NCBI GenBank assembly: GCA_022494885.1
Contig: JAGVSM010004249.1
Location: 1 to 64,000 of the forward strand
DNA length: 64,000 bases
Direction: 5' to 3'
DNA from: Micrasema longulum
Lineage: Eukaryota > Arthropoda > Insecta > Trichoptera > Brachycentridae
Made by a program: the position numbers and the translations under genes. Positions 23,008 through 35,158 of the stretch are shown in pieces. Numbering within the stretch: the first letter of the stretch is position 1; each line of letters opens with the position of its first letter. Below the pieces are notes generated by a model that saw only the letters and a list, made by a program, of their open reading frames with translations, was not told the DNA's origin and ran no database searches.

Positions 23008-23125
23008 GGGGAACAAGTTCAAATACGGGCAGAATGGTTAATTTTACACACCGTGTAAAATGATTATCACAAATTGTATACTATTTATTGGAATTCTTTA
23101 TTCCCATTTCGAAAATGTTCTCTGT
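23008..23125 (-). repeat. R-family fragment
   Basis: It contains AAATACGGGCAGAATGG, TTTTACACACCGTGTAAAA, GGAATTCTTTATTCCC and AAATGTTCTCTGTGG. It is a shortened, diverged minus copy. Confidence 0.55.
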
Positions 23126-23189
23126 GGATTAAAGTAGAGGAATTCAAATTATTTATTAATTTAATTTTTTTACCATTTTATCTACATAT

Positions 23190-23275
23190 ACAATTTATAA
23201 ACATATAAGGGTGGGCATATTGCCTTAAGACAATTGCTTCCTACCTGCGCAAATAGTGTCGGTATATTTCAATAT
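23190..23275 (-). mobile_element. CR1-like 3' tail fragment
   Basis: GGGTGGGCATATTGCCTTAA followed by GACAATTGCTTCCTACCTGC is the reverse complement of the tail found at 1985-2157 and 54285-54470. Only about 85 bp remain. Confidence 0.6.
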
Positions 23276-23814
23276 TTATTTTTATTCCAGATTCGGTCAC
23301 CTCACTGTAAGAAAAGCCCACTGATCCCCACTGTGTATGTTCAGAATTGTGTAAGCTGATTACAGAATATTAAATACTTTACCTGAAAGGACCATAAATC
23401 AAACGGGATTCTGCTTAATCCGGCCGACATTTTTAAATCAAAACTTTTATAAAAGAAAATTACGAAAACTCAGCAGGATTTTTTTTTTCTACGTGTCCAG
23501 GCATTTTCTCTGACAAATCATGGATATCTTTTTTTTAAAATCTAAAATCTATTACAAGTTTCTAAGCATTTTCAACAATGTTTTGAGTGAATATGGTCAA
23601 ATATTTTAGTTTGCATGTAACCTCACCCCGGCCATGCGTACTGACTAGAATATTACTAAGAATGTATATAATTTAGTTACACGTAATATATGTATGTGCC
23701 GTGTCTATAAATCAAAATATGCACATATCAACAATATTTTGAGTCTGTTTGTATATACGTCTGTAGATATGCTGAATTTCCAGCCTAAAGAGTTAGAAAT
23801 ATCTTAATTTGTTG

Positions 23815-23960
23815 CAACAGAGAGGGAAAACATATTTTTGAAGGGAATTTAGAAGTTTAAGTATTAACAGAGCTTATGACCTGCCATTGGCTGGTTTAAG
23901 TGCCAACATTACACAATGCGTAGTATTCACCATTCTGTCTATGTCTTAATATTCAGAGAC
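23815..23960 (+). repeat. R-family fragment (C subfamily)
   Basis: Blocks are GTTGCAACAGAGAGGGAAAA, TTTTTGAAGGGAATTTAG, CAGAGCTTATGACCTGCC, ATTGGCTGGTTTAAGTGCC, TTACACAATGCGTAG and ATTCACCATTCTGTC. Confidence 0.7.
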
Positions 23961-23974
23961 AGATTTAAAAAAAA

Positions 23975-24070
23975 GTTTATACGAAGACCTTGCGGGTATT
24001 ATTGCCTACCACGCATGAGGTTTCGGTTTTGATTCCCAATATGAAATGCGTATTAATTAATTATTTTTTA
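23975..24070 (+). mobile_element. SINE-1 head fragment
   Basis: CCTTGCGGGTATTATTGCC, TACCACGCATGAGGTTTCG and GTTTTGATTCCC match the tRNA-like heads at 1763 and 27990. The A box is partly lost and the tail is absent. Confidence 0.5.
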
Positions 24071-24899
24071 ATAAATTCGACATAAGATACAAAACTTGAT
24101 ACCTCTTGTATTTTTTGTAATCTTCAAATGGGCCTCTTTACACAGAATTCAGAAAGTTAAATTTATATTACTATGCTGGATGTTAATGAGTATCCGCTAA
24201 TTCAGCAATACATTTTTATAAGAAAGAGAACAAAGATAGAACTCATAACAAGGAAAACAGAGACGCTGTTTTGTGGCGGGTCCTCCAGCGGGTGTTGTGT
24301 AAAACATATTCAATCGGTTGATGACAGTGACGGGGGATGCACGCGCGTAATATGAGTGGCGTATTTGTGATTAATAATTTATTTTGCCATAACAGGGCTA
24401 AATTTAATGTTAATTTGCATAATGAATGGACGAGAAATTATTATACAGTATGTCTCCATGTTCTTTTTTTTCAAATGTCTGAATTTTGGAATATTACGTC
24501 TTTTATTTGTGGTAATACGATGTTACATCACTGCGCCCAAAGATATTATTTAGCAGTCTTTTAAGAGTTAAGTACACTCTGCAATAATATATTTTATCCA
24601 CAAAATGTATAACTTCATCATGAATCTTAAGGTATGCGCGGGGTATGCTTTTCTTCCAATATTAAAATATTTTGTTTTTACGATATTTAATTTTAGTTTA
24701 TTTCCTTTTAACCATTTCGAAATAATTTCAATATCTAATTAATGTTATTTATTACTTTATTATAATTATTTAATTATATACAAACAAGTTTATCAAAATT
24801 TTATTGTATAATATTAGACCTGATTAAAATGCAGTTTCACCAATAAATATCAGTGTAGAAGTTCAATTTATTTTAAGACGTAGCTCAATTTTTTTTTAA

Positions 24900-25095
24900 T
24901 CGGCTTGTGGTACCGTGGCGTGTCTCTGACTTACGACTCAAAGGTCCGTGGTTCAAATCCCTTTCTACTCTAACTCGATTCCCATTTTCTAATAGTGAGT
25001 AATTTACAACTAGTTGAAAATGGTTCCAAAATGAAATATTTGGGTAAATCATAGAACATAAATATTTCTTTTAAAAAAAAATAAAAAAATAAATA
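24900..25095 (+). mobile_element. tRNA-derived SINE-2 copy
   Basis: GTGGTACCGTGGCGTGTCTC, AAAGGTCCGTGGTTCAAATC, TCGATTCCCATTTTCTAATA, GTGAGTAATTTACAACTAG, AAAATGGTTCCAAAATGAAA and TATTTGGGTAAATCATAG are followed by a poly-A tail. It is close to full length. Confidence 0.75.
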
Positions 25096-25202
25096 AAAAA
25101 AAGCGATGAAGACTTACTAGGTAAATGTTGCATAGAATGAATGCATAGTATACTGCACAACCAAAGATACAAAATATAATCTCATCAAAAAAGCTTTTTT
25201 TT

Positions 25203-25758
25203 TTAACCTGGCGTCAATGAGCCCGGCACATTTTTAAACGCTCTCCACTTGTGGAATTGACAGCAACCTATCGTTTTTCATTCAGTTGCTGGAGTAAAAA
25301 AATTGACGTATTGATAGCTTGCTTTGTTTTAGTAGTGCCTTGCGCATGGACCCATACAGGTGGGTTTAAAGTGCGTTCTGGTGCCTCACACCTAGGTTCA
25401 TTTTTCTAGGCACATTTTCGGCACCTACAAAACAAAAAGAAGTCTTAACTAACTAAAAAAATAAATGCTTTCCCAAAAGTTTATTTTCCAATATAGTATC
25501 TGCGTATATTCTCACTGAAAAAATGTGTTTTTATTTTAATCCCAGTTTATTTGGATTTATAAAAAAATGTTTTTCAAAAACGTATTGGATTTTTCTTTTT
25601 TAAATAACTTCATAAATTATTACATAAATATCTAATTCAAAATTAAAAAAACCTTTTTTATAATAATGTTTATTTTAATTTATAAAATAAAAAACATATG
25701 TATTTGTAAAAGGATAAATAATGTATTTTGAAAAATAGGTTAATTGACGCCGGGTAAA
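25203..25758. mobile_element. piggyBac-like non-autonomous element
   Basis: The left end is TTAA then CCTGGCGTCAATGAGCCCGG. The right end is AATTGACGCCGGGTAAA, an inverted match of the first 16 bases with a decayed TTAA (TAAA). TTAA ends plus a CCTGGCGTC-type terminus are features of piggyBac-superfamily elements. The 556-bp interior has no transposase frame. A GGACCCATACAGGTGGGTTT dyad lies inside. Confidence 0.55.
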
Positions 25759-26530
25759 ATAATTGTAATAAAGCCTACGAAATTTACATTTTGAAACTAA
25801 TAGATATTTTTCATTTATTTTTTTATTTTCTTTTATTTAGGAAACATACAGTACAGTTACAAAGTTTTATATTTTACACAGTTAGACTTAACTCTAATGG
25901 ACCAGTGAAGTTTCCATATTATAAAGTAATTATATGTAAGGTTAATAATGAAAGTACAAAAAAGAGAAGGAAAAAAAAACATAAATGGAAGTTGTTTAAA
26001 AATTAAAATTTAAGTAAAAAAGTTATTTTAAAGTTTGTAGTTAGTATTTACAAATGGAAATAATATTAAAAATGAAGAAAATTTGTAAAAGTAATTAAAA
26101 GTAAAAAAAATAAATAGCAATAACATTTAAAAAAAAGGAAAAACATAAAAACACTCATATATATTTTAAGGGATTCAAAGAAACAATGATAAGAATCTTT
26201 AAGTTAAATATAAGTCAATAAATTAAGTCAATTTAAAAAACATCTTCAAAATTAATTGCACATTATAGTAAGCGCAGCAATATATTGTTTTTTTATACAA
26301 ATATAAGATAAGTAATTAAAAGCAGTTTAAAAGTATAAAAACATGTCAATGCAGCAGAAAAAAAAGAAAGAATAACAGGTATAGCAAGTAATCTTTAAAA
26401 TTTGAAAAAGCATATCCTAATATATCCTTAGAAGATTTTCAACCAAGAGTAGTCGATAAAATTTCATTAAAGCGATTTTAGCAGTAATACAATTTTTAGC
26501 AGAGAAATTTGATTAAAAATAATAATAATA

Positions 26531-27220
26531 TGTAACTAGGTATTTATATTCTTAAACATCTCTTTGTTCTTATTGTAACATGTCGCAAGTTTCCAGTTCT
26601 CTAACTTGTAGGAATGTAAATTTATATATATTTTAATTTTTTTAATCTACCTATAAAAATTCACAAATATTTTTTTTGCGATTAAATGTGAATAAGCCTA
26701 AGGAATTTACACTATAAACTTTATTTATAGCGAAAAGCGGACTGTAGCAAAAAACGAATTTCATTCAGTTTGTAAAAGGTTAGGAATATTTGAAGAAAGG
26801 AAAGGAGCAATGATATGGACCTTCTTTTAATACGATGTGAATGTTCTTCAATTTTGAGCACAGTTGATAAAATGCATTATGGAATGTAACAATGTTTACA
26901 ACGATGCGCGACGAATCCAATAAATTTTATGCAATCAAATGTAATGTGTCAAAATGTTGTTTTGTTTTGTTCCAAATCCAAATCGTATAATTTTAAATAT
27001 CTTTTATCTTGATGTAAGGTAGGTACCATAAGGAAAGGATAGGAAAGAAAGGCAATCGGCCAAGAAAAATATTGATACACAACTAGGTATTTACATATTT
27101 AAAACTATCTTTGTTCTTATTGTAATATGTCGCACATTTCAAATTATCTAACCCGTATGAATATAAATAGCAAATAAACTAAAATTGTAAAAAAATCTAC
27201 CAGTAAAAATTCACAAGCCT
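26531..27220 (+). repeat. direct duplication of about 145 bp within AT-rich DNA
   Basis: 26531-26675 and 27073-27220 share AACTAGGTATTTA, TCTTTGTTCTTATTGTAA, ATGTCGCA, TCTAAC and AAAAATTCACAA in the same order and orientation, about 545 bp apart. The stretch between holds no recognised gene; neither does 25760-26530 nor 27221-27989. Confidence 0.5.
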
Positions 27221-27989
27221 TATTTTTCATATGTTTTGCATTTTTTTTGTTTCAGAGCAGAATTTTCATTACGTACAACAGTTTCACAACGTAAGTTCTA
27301 AAAACAATTGGATGAAAACTTTCAGTCGTAACTTCTACAAACCAGAATGAAACGTGTTTTTAACTTGGTTGCCGATTGACCAACATAAAAACATTTTTAA
27401 AAAACTACGTGCAAGCGTACTTTGTAAATATTTCACATGTTTGCAACTTAATTTAACATTGTATTCCACTTGCTGTTAACATAATTTAATGTTTTGCATT
27501 AAAGAAGAAAATTTCCATCAAGTTTAGAAAATGACATTTTCATTAGTTACATCAATCCATTTGAAAATATTTCATCTTAAACTAATAATTATTATTAATA
27601 TTTCATTAATATTTCATCTTAAACACTAATACTAAAGTGTCCATGCAGTTCGACTATGGAATCATATCCTATCACATGTCCAAGATGTCTTTTCAATATC
27701 AATGTATAAATCACGCCTAATATAACACCACGTTCTCTTCCTTAATGTCTCCTATTTTACTTTCTGTTTGTTCTCATTTCCACTAAAAACAAGTACTGGA
27801 ATCAATTTTTATATATACGCATATTGCTATATTTATTTTTGAATCTATTTGTTTTTTTTTTTTCTCGCTAACGTTTCAAAATTAAAATGAGTACAGTTCT
27901 GTACGTTAAACAAATTCAGAAACCTGTATGAGTTTTTCCAACTTGATAGCTCAGGAAATCAAAAATAATAAAACCTTATGAAGATAATT

Positions 27990-28255
27990 CCGCTTCGCGG
28001 CGAAGTAATTCGCGTGTTTGCCTACTATTTTTGAGGTTCTGACTTTGATTCCTGGTAGGATGGACGTGAAATATTGATTTTTAAGGTTGTTAGAACTGCA
28101 ATATTTTTTATTGTTTCTGGACTGGCACCTGAAGTGGAATACTGATCGCTTTTCCTGCATTGAACAGATAATCAATGTACACTTTAATTGATTTATTAAT
28201 GCAGTGCCCTTTGCACCACAAAGTGTGGGTAGAGGCATGTTGATGATGCTGATTT
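27990..28255 (+). mobile_element. tRNA-derived SINE-1, most complete copy
   Basis: The head is AAGTAATTCGCGTGTTTGCC, GAGGTTCTGACTTTGATTCC. The body has GTTTCTGGACTGGCACCTGA, AGTGGAATACTGATCGC and TTGAACAGATAATCAATGTA. The tail is CAGTGCCCTTTGCACCACAA, AGTGTGGGTAGAGGCATG, TTGATGATGCTGA. This copy defines the full element at about 265 bp and reveals that the 1757-2220 copy is split. Confidence 0.7.
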
Positions 28256-28261
28256 TTTTCA

Positions 28262-28335
28262 TTTATTTATTTTTATTTAAACCAATCGACAGGTTATTAA
28301 GTCAACCCTTATGGATTGGTATATAAATAATTAAT
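28262..28335 (-). mobile_element. non-LTR 3' tail-like fragment
   Basis: A TTTATTTATTTTTATTTAAA run, then ACCAATCGACAGG, abuts the SINE-1 tail. On the minus strand this looks like a 3' UTR ending in an (AAATA)n tail. No coding part is visible. The following 28340-29100 holds nothing recognised. Confidence 0.35.
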
Positions 28336-29104
28336 TAATTTAATAAATATAAGTATAAACATATTACAACAGGCATAAAAAACATTTAACAGAAGTAAAG
28401 TAGCAGTATATAATAAAGGTATATAGTAGAAGACGAAATTGAATGTTTTAATGCAAATTGATAATTTGAGGTCCATTACGATAAGTTTGATAAAATTTTA
28501 AGGTAATTTTCATAAGAGTTAATTCAAATAAATCCGTATCTGTATTGTATTTGAGATAACATTTTTCTGGTTTGCGTTCTTTTCTTTTCATTTTTCTTAT
28601 TCTAAAAATACAAATTAATAAGTAATAAATCCACGGGCTTTATGGTATTCAATTCCACAGGAAATTGAGAAGGCCGAAAATTACAAAACGGTATCACTTT
28701 ATATTACGGAGAAATAATCCAATCTAGAAAGGAGTATACAACAAAGACATACTGAAAATGGATTAAGCAAGGAACTCTAAATGGCGAAATTAGATACAAG
28801 ATAATAAAATTAATAACCGATACAGAAAGTAAACAAAATGCTTCGCTTTCTCAAATCGAAAATAATATTTAGTTAAGTCAGAATTTCCAAAACTTATTTT
28901 TACTTAGATTTAATTTAAGTTTAAAAATATTTGTGTTTGTAAATGTAAATGTAAAAAGGGGTGTTATAGGAGGATTTAAATTTCTCATTCGGAGTTCATA
29001 TACTATCCATGCGGTTTGATTAGAGAGTCATATTTTTTCAACTTTCAGAGATGTTTATGCATCAACTTCCATTTATAAATTCTTTCCTATGTAGATTTGT
29101 ATAA

Positions 29105-29250
29105 ATATTTCAGTTTGTTGCAACAGAAAGAGAAAAGATTTTTCAGAAGGAAATATGTAAGTATGGGCATTTGCAGGGCTTATGAGTTGTCGTTGGCTGA
29201 TTTAAGTGGCCACTTTACTCACTGTGTAACATTCCCCATCCTGCACATGT
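29105..29250 (+). repeat. R-family fragment (C subfamily), left of a piggyBac-like element
   Basis: GTTTGTTGCAACAGAAAGAG, AGTATGGGCATTTGCAGGGC, TTAAGTGGCCACTTTACTC, ACTGTGTAACATTCCCC. A minus-oriented R piece continues on the other side at 30277, so the piggyBac-like element interrupts or separates an R inverted pair. Confidence 0.7.
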
Positions 29251-30246
29251 TTAACTCTTAACTAGCGTCCTAGCCCCTTTGGACCCATGTTGATTTTTGT
29301 TTATTCTATTAACCTCGCGTTTTTTGAAAAAGTGACCCCTCCTCCTTAATACCTTATTTTAGTCGGGGTGAAAATATGCTCGTGAGAGAACATGTTAATT
29401 GGACCAGTGAAAATAGCATTTAAAACAAGTAAGTGAGTCCAGGGGGGCTAAGACGCAATTTTCGTAAAATTTTGTTTTGGAATATATCCATCATGGACAA
29501 GCAAGTTGCCGGCCCAAGTGGTACCGAGGCCCGTACTATAGACCAAGAAGACAAAATAGAACTGTGGCTCTTCAAAGAACTAAATGATAATTATCCTACA
29601 TGATCACCAGTAGCAGAGCGACAACAAGTCCTGGGGTGCTATTCTTAACCACTCTAGTGGCACGAGAAAACAGTTTTTCTTGTGTATTTTATATGTAAAC
29701 ACACGAGATAATACGGCCGTGAGAGCATTTGAAATACCAGCTCTGGAGCGCAATAATAGAAAAAATTGTTTTAAGTATCATTTTGGCAAGCCTGCAAAGA
29801 CAATTCATTCATGTTTTAATTGTAAAAATCCAATTTGAAAAACGTGCACTGTCATAGTATGCAAAATCTGTTTCAATTAGTAAAAAAAATGTGTAATAAA
29901 CCCATTGATATATTTATGTTGCTTATGTTTTTTAATTGTTTTATTTTATTTTTATTAAGAACGTTTTATCTTTTGTAAGAATGTTTGATCAATTTGAGAA
30001 AAAATAATTTTTGTAAGTTTCATCGGTCAAATAACTAAACACTGTTTTTACATTGGTCAATATTGTTGTTTAAGACTGATTACAGTTCATATTTTTGTAA
30101 TCAAAAGATATTTTACTGACCAATTAACAGAATATAAACCATTTTACAATGAACAAAATTTTTAATTCAAATCAAACAAAAGACATTTTTAAAATATATA
30201 TTTTTTAAAAGGGTGGGTGCAACGCTGTTTGGACGCCAGTAACGTA
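29251..30246 (+). mobile_element. piggyBac-like element, internally deleted
   Basis: The left end is TTAACTCTTAACTAGCGTCC and the right end TTTGGACGCCAGTAA, an inverted match with a decayed TTAA. Behind the left end a start codon at 29493 opens MDKQVAGPSGTEARTIDQED, about 36 residues before a stop. Near the right, 29760-29890 reads in a broken frame as a Cys-rich end (CFNCKNPI...CTVIVCKICFN). This resembles the C-terminal Cys-rich domain of piggyBac transposases. The DDD catalytic core is missing. Non-coding AT-rich sequence fills 29900-30200. Confidence 0.55.
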
Positions 30247-30276
30247 TTTTTTTACCACGACGCCAGTAAATTCAAT

Positions 30277-30430
30277 TTACACACGTTAAACAGTGTGTAC
30301 AAATGCCACTTAAACCAGTCAATGACAAGTTATAAGCCTTGTAAATGCCAAGACTTCCATATTCCCTTCTCAAAAAATGTTTTGCCTCTATGCTTCAACA
30401 AATTTGAATCTAAAGTAACTTTTTCAAGGA
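30277..30430 (-). repeat. R-family fragment, right of the piggyBac-like element
   Basis: Blocks are AACAGTGTGTACAAATGCC, ACTTAAACCAGTCAATGACA, AGCCTTGTAAATGCC, AGACTTCCATATTCCC and TTTTGCCTCTATGCTTCAAC. The 84-codon frame that overlaps it is repeat sequence. Confidence 0.65.
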
Positions 30431-30944
30431 AATGCATTGATCTGATATACCTAATATTATTAGAATATTAAGTTATATTTTCAACTGATTTTATAAATGC
30501 ATACCAGACTTTCTACTTAAAACCGTATACATATAATGACGCACTGTTTGGTTTTTCATTGTTTACCTGCTTAATTTGACAAGGTATTATTTTCATAACT
30601 TGCGTCATCTGCTGATTAAAATTATTATTTCTCAAAATTTTAATTTCGCAAAATAACAAAAAAAAAATGTGAACGTTTAACGTTTTTCCTAAAATATTTG
30701 AAAACCAAGTTGCAAAAAAAAATTTAGTAGAAACATTAATAAAAAAAACGTTTATCATTTTTGCATATGTAAAATAATGCCAAATCTTGCACTTTGTTTT
30801 ACGTAATGACAAAAACCGGTAATGCTTTATTTATAATAAGTTATTCGTCATTTTTGAAATTGAGATTGAAGCCGGCTTTAAAATATGCAATAAAAATTAT
30901 GAAAATGATTGTCATTTAGAAACCCATAAAAAACATAAATTGCA

Positions 30945-31068
30945 ACAAATAGGGAAAAACAGTTGAGAGAGAAATATTGAAGTTCAAGCATTTATAGATG
31001 TATGACCTGTAAGTGGCTAGTTTATTGTGATAACTTAACGCATTGTGTAACAATCAGTATGCTGCTAA
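30945..31068 (+). repeat. R-family fragment, strongly diverged
   Basis: TTGCAACAAATAGGGAAAAA, TTGAAGTTCAAGCATTTATA, GTATGACCTGTAAGTGGCTA, ACGCATTGTGTAACAATCAG, TATGCTGC. Confidence 0.55.
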
Positions 31069-31209
31069 TTTTAGTTATTTGTTACTTGTTTTAGTTTTAT
31101 ACAATGTTTTATCGAATACTCATATATTTATCTTAAAATTGTATTCAGAAGACTTTAACATTCTTCCACCGAAGATAAAAATATTTCAAATAAAAACAAA
31201 ATCAGAATT

Positions 31210-31590
31210 AACATATTACAACAGAGATGAAGAACATTTTAGAGAAGGTAATATAGAAGTCTAGGCATCTACAGGGCTTATTAGATGAATCTCACCCGCA
31301 TAAATAAAGGTTTCAGCTTTTTAACTTCGCAAACATCATCAGATGAAAGAATTGAAGGAATACAGATTTTCAAATATGGGCAGAATGGTGAATGTTACAC
31401 AGTGTGTAAAGTGGCCACTTAAACCAGCCATTGACAGGTCATAAGCCATGTAGATGCCTAGACTTCTATATTACCTTCTCTAAAATATTCTTCATCTCTG
31501 TCCTAATATGTTAATGTTAACAGCTCCCGGGGAGTTGAATCCAGTCCTTGTCTACGAAAATTTGGACAAACTCAAAATATTGTTGAAAAA
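31210..31590. repeat. R-family inverted pair
   Basis: A plus arm of about 73 bp (AACATATTACAACAGAGATG, AAGTCTAGGCATCTACAGGG) joins directly to a minus arm of about 300 bp. The minus arm runs from AGATGAATCTCACCCGC to CTCCCGGGGAG and TTTGGACAAACTCAAAATAT. It includes GTTACACAGTGTGTAAAGTG and GCCACTTAAACC. The outer ends of the two arms are complementary over about 70 bp, so the copy has a foldback form. Confidence 0.75.
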
Positions 31591-31597
31591 TCAGAAT

Positions 31598-32560
31598 TGA
31601 CAAAACAACTTTTATGCCATAAGTGTTTGACACAATTATTTGCATTTTCACATTTATTTATTTTGTCTACTACTACTACTACACCAACGCGCCATTTCTC
31701 TGTAGAGGTGGGCAGAGAGAATGGACCGCCACACACGTGTATCCTGGCATACATTTCTAGCTTCTTCTACATTCATACATCTTGTCATATATGCCCTTCG
31801 GTTCTGCCTGCTTTTGACATGACTAGACTTAAGATTTCGGTTTATCTGATCATGCCACGTATTCTTTGGTCGTCATTGTCTCACGTTACCGTTCAGTTTT
31901 GCCATATATTCTTTTTTAACCATTCTTTTGTCATCCATTTGTTCTACATAAGTTTACCATCTCAGAGACCGTTTCATAATAGTATTAATTAAACCTGACA
32001 CAAATATACACTCTCGCCTGAATTCATCATTCGTAGCCATTGGTTTCCCGCACATTTGTTTAAGAGATCGCACTTCAACGGCGTTTACTGGTCTTTCATC
32101 TTTCATCTCTTCTCTGTCAGTTCTAAGTTTAATTTCCATACATAAGTGTTGGGACTTAAACTCCGTTGTGCACTTCCAGTTTAGCTCCGATTGACATATT
32201 TTGATTAGCTATTATTGTGCTTAGTGCACCGTTCATTTTGTTGCCCGCATTCACTCTTCTTTCAAAATTGTTTTCTTATTTTCCATCTCTTGAAAAAATG
32301 CTTCCTAGATACACAAACCCTTCTACTAGTTCAAGACATTCGTTGTTTACATTTATTATGCAGTCAGTAACCTCGTTCCTCTTTCAAATACTATCACTTT
32401 CGACCTACTTTTATCCATCACCAATTTGCTTTCCAGGCGTACATCATACGTTCTAGAGACTATTTGTTGCAAATCGTCCTTGCTGCTTGTTAAGTCTCTT
32501 AAGTTTGTTTTATCTATCATATCACTGTTTTTCTTTTCCAATGGATGAAACCGTATTCAT
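31598..32560 (-). pseudogene. RTE-like retrotransposon ORF2, C-terminal half, decayed
   Basis: Read on the minus strand from 32560 down: SSKDDLQQIVSRTYDVRLES and MDKSRSKVIVFERG (the region after the YADD box). A YLGS-like region near 32290 follows, then ...MVKKEYMAKLNGNVRQ and finally NRRAYMTRCMNVEEARNVCQ with RSILSAHLYREMA at the 3' end. Several stops and frameshifts interrupt it. The 3' end is followed by a (TAG)n run at 31666-31682, seen in inverse. The same C-terminal module occurs at 37868, 48325, 60590 and 63613. Confidence 0.75.
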
Positions 32561-33869
32561 TAAAGATCCCCGACACAAAACTATAAGAAAAATAAATAAA
32601 ATCTCTCAAGAAAATGGAACAGAGTTACACGATCAACAGTCGTGATAACAAAATTGAATAAAATAACATTCAAACCACAAGCATTACAATCGATGTATTT
32701 GTGAATTGTACTACAAATTGAGGATGAATAACATACTTATTTACGTAACACTTAGAAGCAAGAAACATTTTGATATGTGGTGTGTTAGTGACTTACAACA
32801 TGAAGTGTCGAACACAAAAAAAATCACTAATTCATTTAACATATATTATGTACACTTGATCCTATCATAATATATACCCAAATTTACGTACTTACTTCTG
32901 TATATTAAATGTTTGAGATATGTTGCGAAAGATAAAATCATATGCTTTTACCCATCACAATATATACTCAAGCCCATAATATGTATATTATATTAGCTTT
33001 AAGTAGGGTTTTGTGGTTTATTTATTTTGTTCATCAACGCCCAAAAGGCATTAACAAAAAATTAAAATGAAATACATGCTAACATACTAAATAATAAACA
33101 CAGAATATACAGAAAAAATATGTGAAATTAGTTCAAAAGGACAAAATAAAAAGTTTTACAAAGTAAAAAAAACAATAATAACAAAGGTATGCAAGAAAAA
33201 ACAGTAAGCATTTAAACGAAAAATGCAAAGATATAAGCTTATGAAATAAATTTTGTAAAGCAAACAATAAATAAAGTGTTACAGTAAGCAAGAAAGACAT
33301 TTTTAGGTTGAATTAATAAACAAGCAAGCATATATTATCACGAGAAAATAAGAAATAAAAATATGTATCTATTAAATGCGTATTTGCCAATACTACAATG
33401 CAATTTGATAGTATAGTAAAAAAAAACAAGTATATGGTAATAAAAATAAACAAGTAAGTATTTTTTTAATTTATGGAATTGAATTGTCAATAATAGTTTG
33501 ACGAGCAGCTACAAATATACTTGATATTGTGAACTTATAAGATAGTAAAGAATTGGACAGAATGTTTGTTTATGATATTATTTAACTTATGTTTGGAAAT
33601 TTTCATTTCATCAAAAAATATTTTTATAACTGACAAAACCCATTTTCAGTCGTACTTGAAATAATCCAGCCAAATACGTCACCCCCATACAAAAAATTTA
33701 GCACTTTTAAAAAAAATCGACAGTGATAAGAGTTGAAGAAATGTGGAAGGTCAACTGTTTTCGGGGGATTGAATCAATTCGTGAAGACAAATATCTTAAC
33801 AAAACAATGAAAATGCCATTGACAAAAAAAACAACCTACATATGTTGAATTATGACTTGAACATTTATT
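32561..33869. other. AT-rich stretch with a possible non-LTR tail
   Basis: No gene is supported. At 33012-33060 TTTATTTATTTTGTTCATCA followed by ACGCCCAAAAGGCATTAAC looks like the minus-strand 3' tail of a non-LTR element (compare AAAAGCCCATTGGGCGTG at 10490). The rest is A-rich with no motif. Confidence 0.35.
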
Positions 33870-34420
33870 TATTTATACTTTTACATTGTTTGTATTCTTT
33901 TTTTATACAGAATAATGTTCCCTCACTAGGGTGTCCCGTGCCCAGGGAAGCATTTTACAAAATGTTAAACATGCCTAAGATTAACTATTAGCAAAGTTAA
34001 CATAACAAAAACCATTTAAAAAAACGTAATTAATCCAACTAACCGAATTATAATTCACATTATAAACAATAAATAACTAAAATAATCATAAAAAACACAA
34101 TCAATTTATATGGACCAATAGAAAAATTTTCATAAACATTACACACATTTTACCTATGTGGCTTGATACACTCATCGATCCGTGCGCAACCCACCTCCAC
34201 TATCCATTTCTTAATAGCAGTTTTATATTGTGAGAACTTACTAATTGTCCTTATGGATAATGGAAGTAGATTGTACACTTTAACCAAGGCCATTATATAT
34301 TTTTTATTGTTAATGTTAATATTAATTTATATGTTTTTAGTTCACGCGTCGTTTGCTTAACTTCTAAGTATCTCTGGAGAAAACGGGAATTGGTTTACTA
34401 AACCGTGATTACCAAAGAGA
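33870..34420 (-). pseudogene. CR1-like retrotransposon 3' end
   Basis: The minus strand encodes, at about 34290-34165, KVYNLLPLSIRTISKFSQYK and then IKKWIVEVGCARIDECIKPHR before a stop, the C-terminus of a CR1-like ORF2. The 3' UTR ends near 33870 with CCTGGGCACGGGACACCCTA, TTATTCTGTATAAAAAA and an AAATA tail. Homologous 3' ends lie on the plus strand at 54570-54975 and 59030-59440. Confidence 0.75.
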
Positions 34421-34524
34421 TTATTTCACTAAATTGAACAAGTTGATCGAGAGATTGGGGCAAATTGGATATCAAAATGTCTATTGTGATGAGTTTTAAT
34501 ATACATTATTCAATTTTGAACGTA

Positions 34525-35003
34525 AATTATTTCCCCAGAGACACAATATTTCAGTAACATAAATATATAAATCTGTAAAATAATTATCAGTTAGGGCTGA
34601 AGTTTGGTATAATGGTATTGGTCGCACTCCGAGTAAAAACATAAATAAGTACATTATTATACTACGAGTTCAACTAATATGAAAAAGCTAGCTGTTTTTT
34701 CTAGCGGTCAAAAGACACTACATTACAGGAGTGAGACAGATGGTCAAATTATGGCTGACTGGCAGGCAACGTGCATCATGTTTTGTAATTCGGCCCTTCT
34801 GGCTCTGTTTTATCGGCCGTATATCTAGCATGTATCCGTCAGCTATTGCCAACTGTTACATGCTAGTAAATTTGACACTTCGGGCCTCACTTTATCAGCC
34901 TTGCGGGTCATAATGAATCTGTCCTATTGGGCCAAATATTTTATTTTTTGTTTTTCTTTCAAAATTATTATTTCTCCAGAGACACAGTACTTGCAGTATT
35001 GCT
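34525..35003. repeat. block bounded by a diverged direct repeat
   Basis: AAATTATTTCCCCAGAGACA with CAATATTTCAG at 34525-34555 is echoed at 34963-34995 as AAATTATTATTTCTCCAGAG with ACACAGTACTTGCAG. The 400 bp between has locally higher GC (34730-34930) and no recognisable coding motif. It may be an unidentified insertion within the CR1-like copy. Confidence 0.35.
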
Positions 35004-35158
35004 CTTAATCCAGACGTAATAAAGAATAATCTCTGACTCAGAATACAACTATCAAAACTACACAAAATCAACAGATATTATTTATTTGATATCTATGCAA
35101 AAATTTTAACAAGCTATCAATTAATATTGAATAACGAAGAATCTGTTATTTAAAATAA

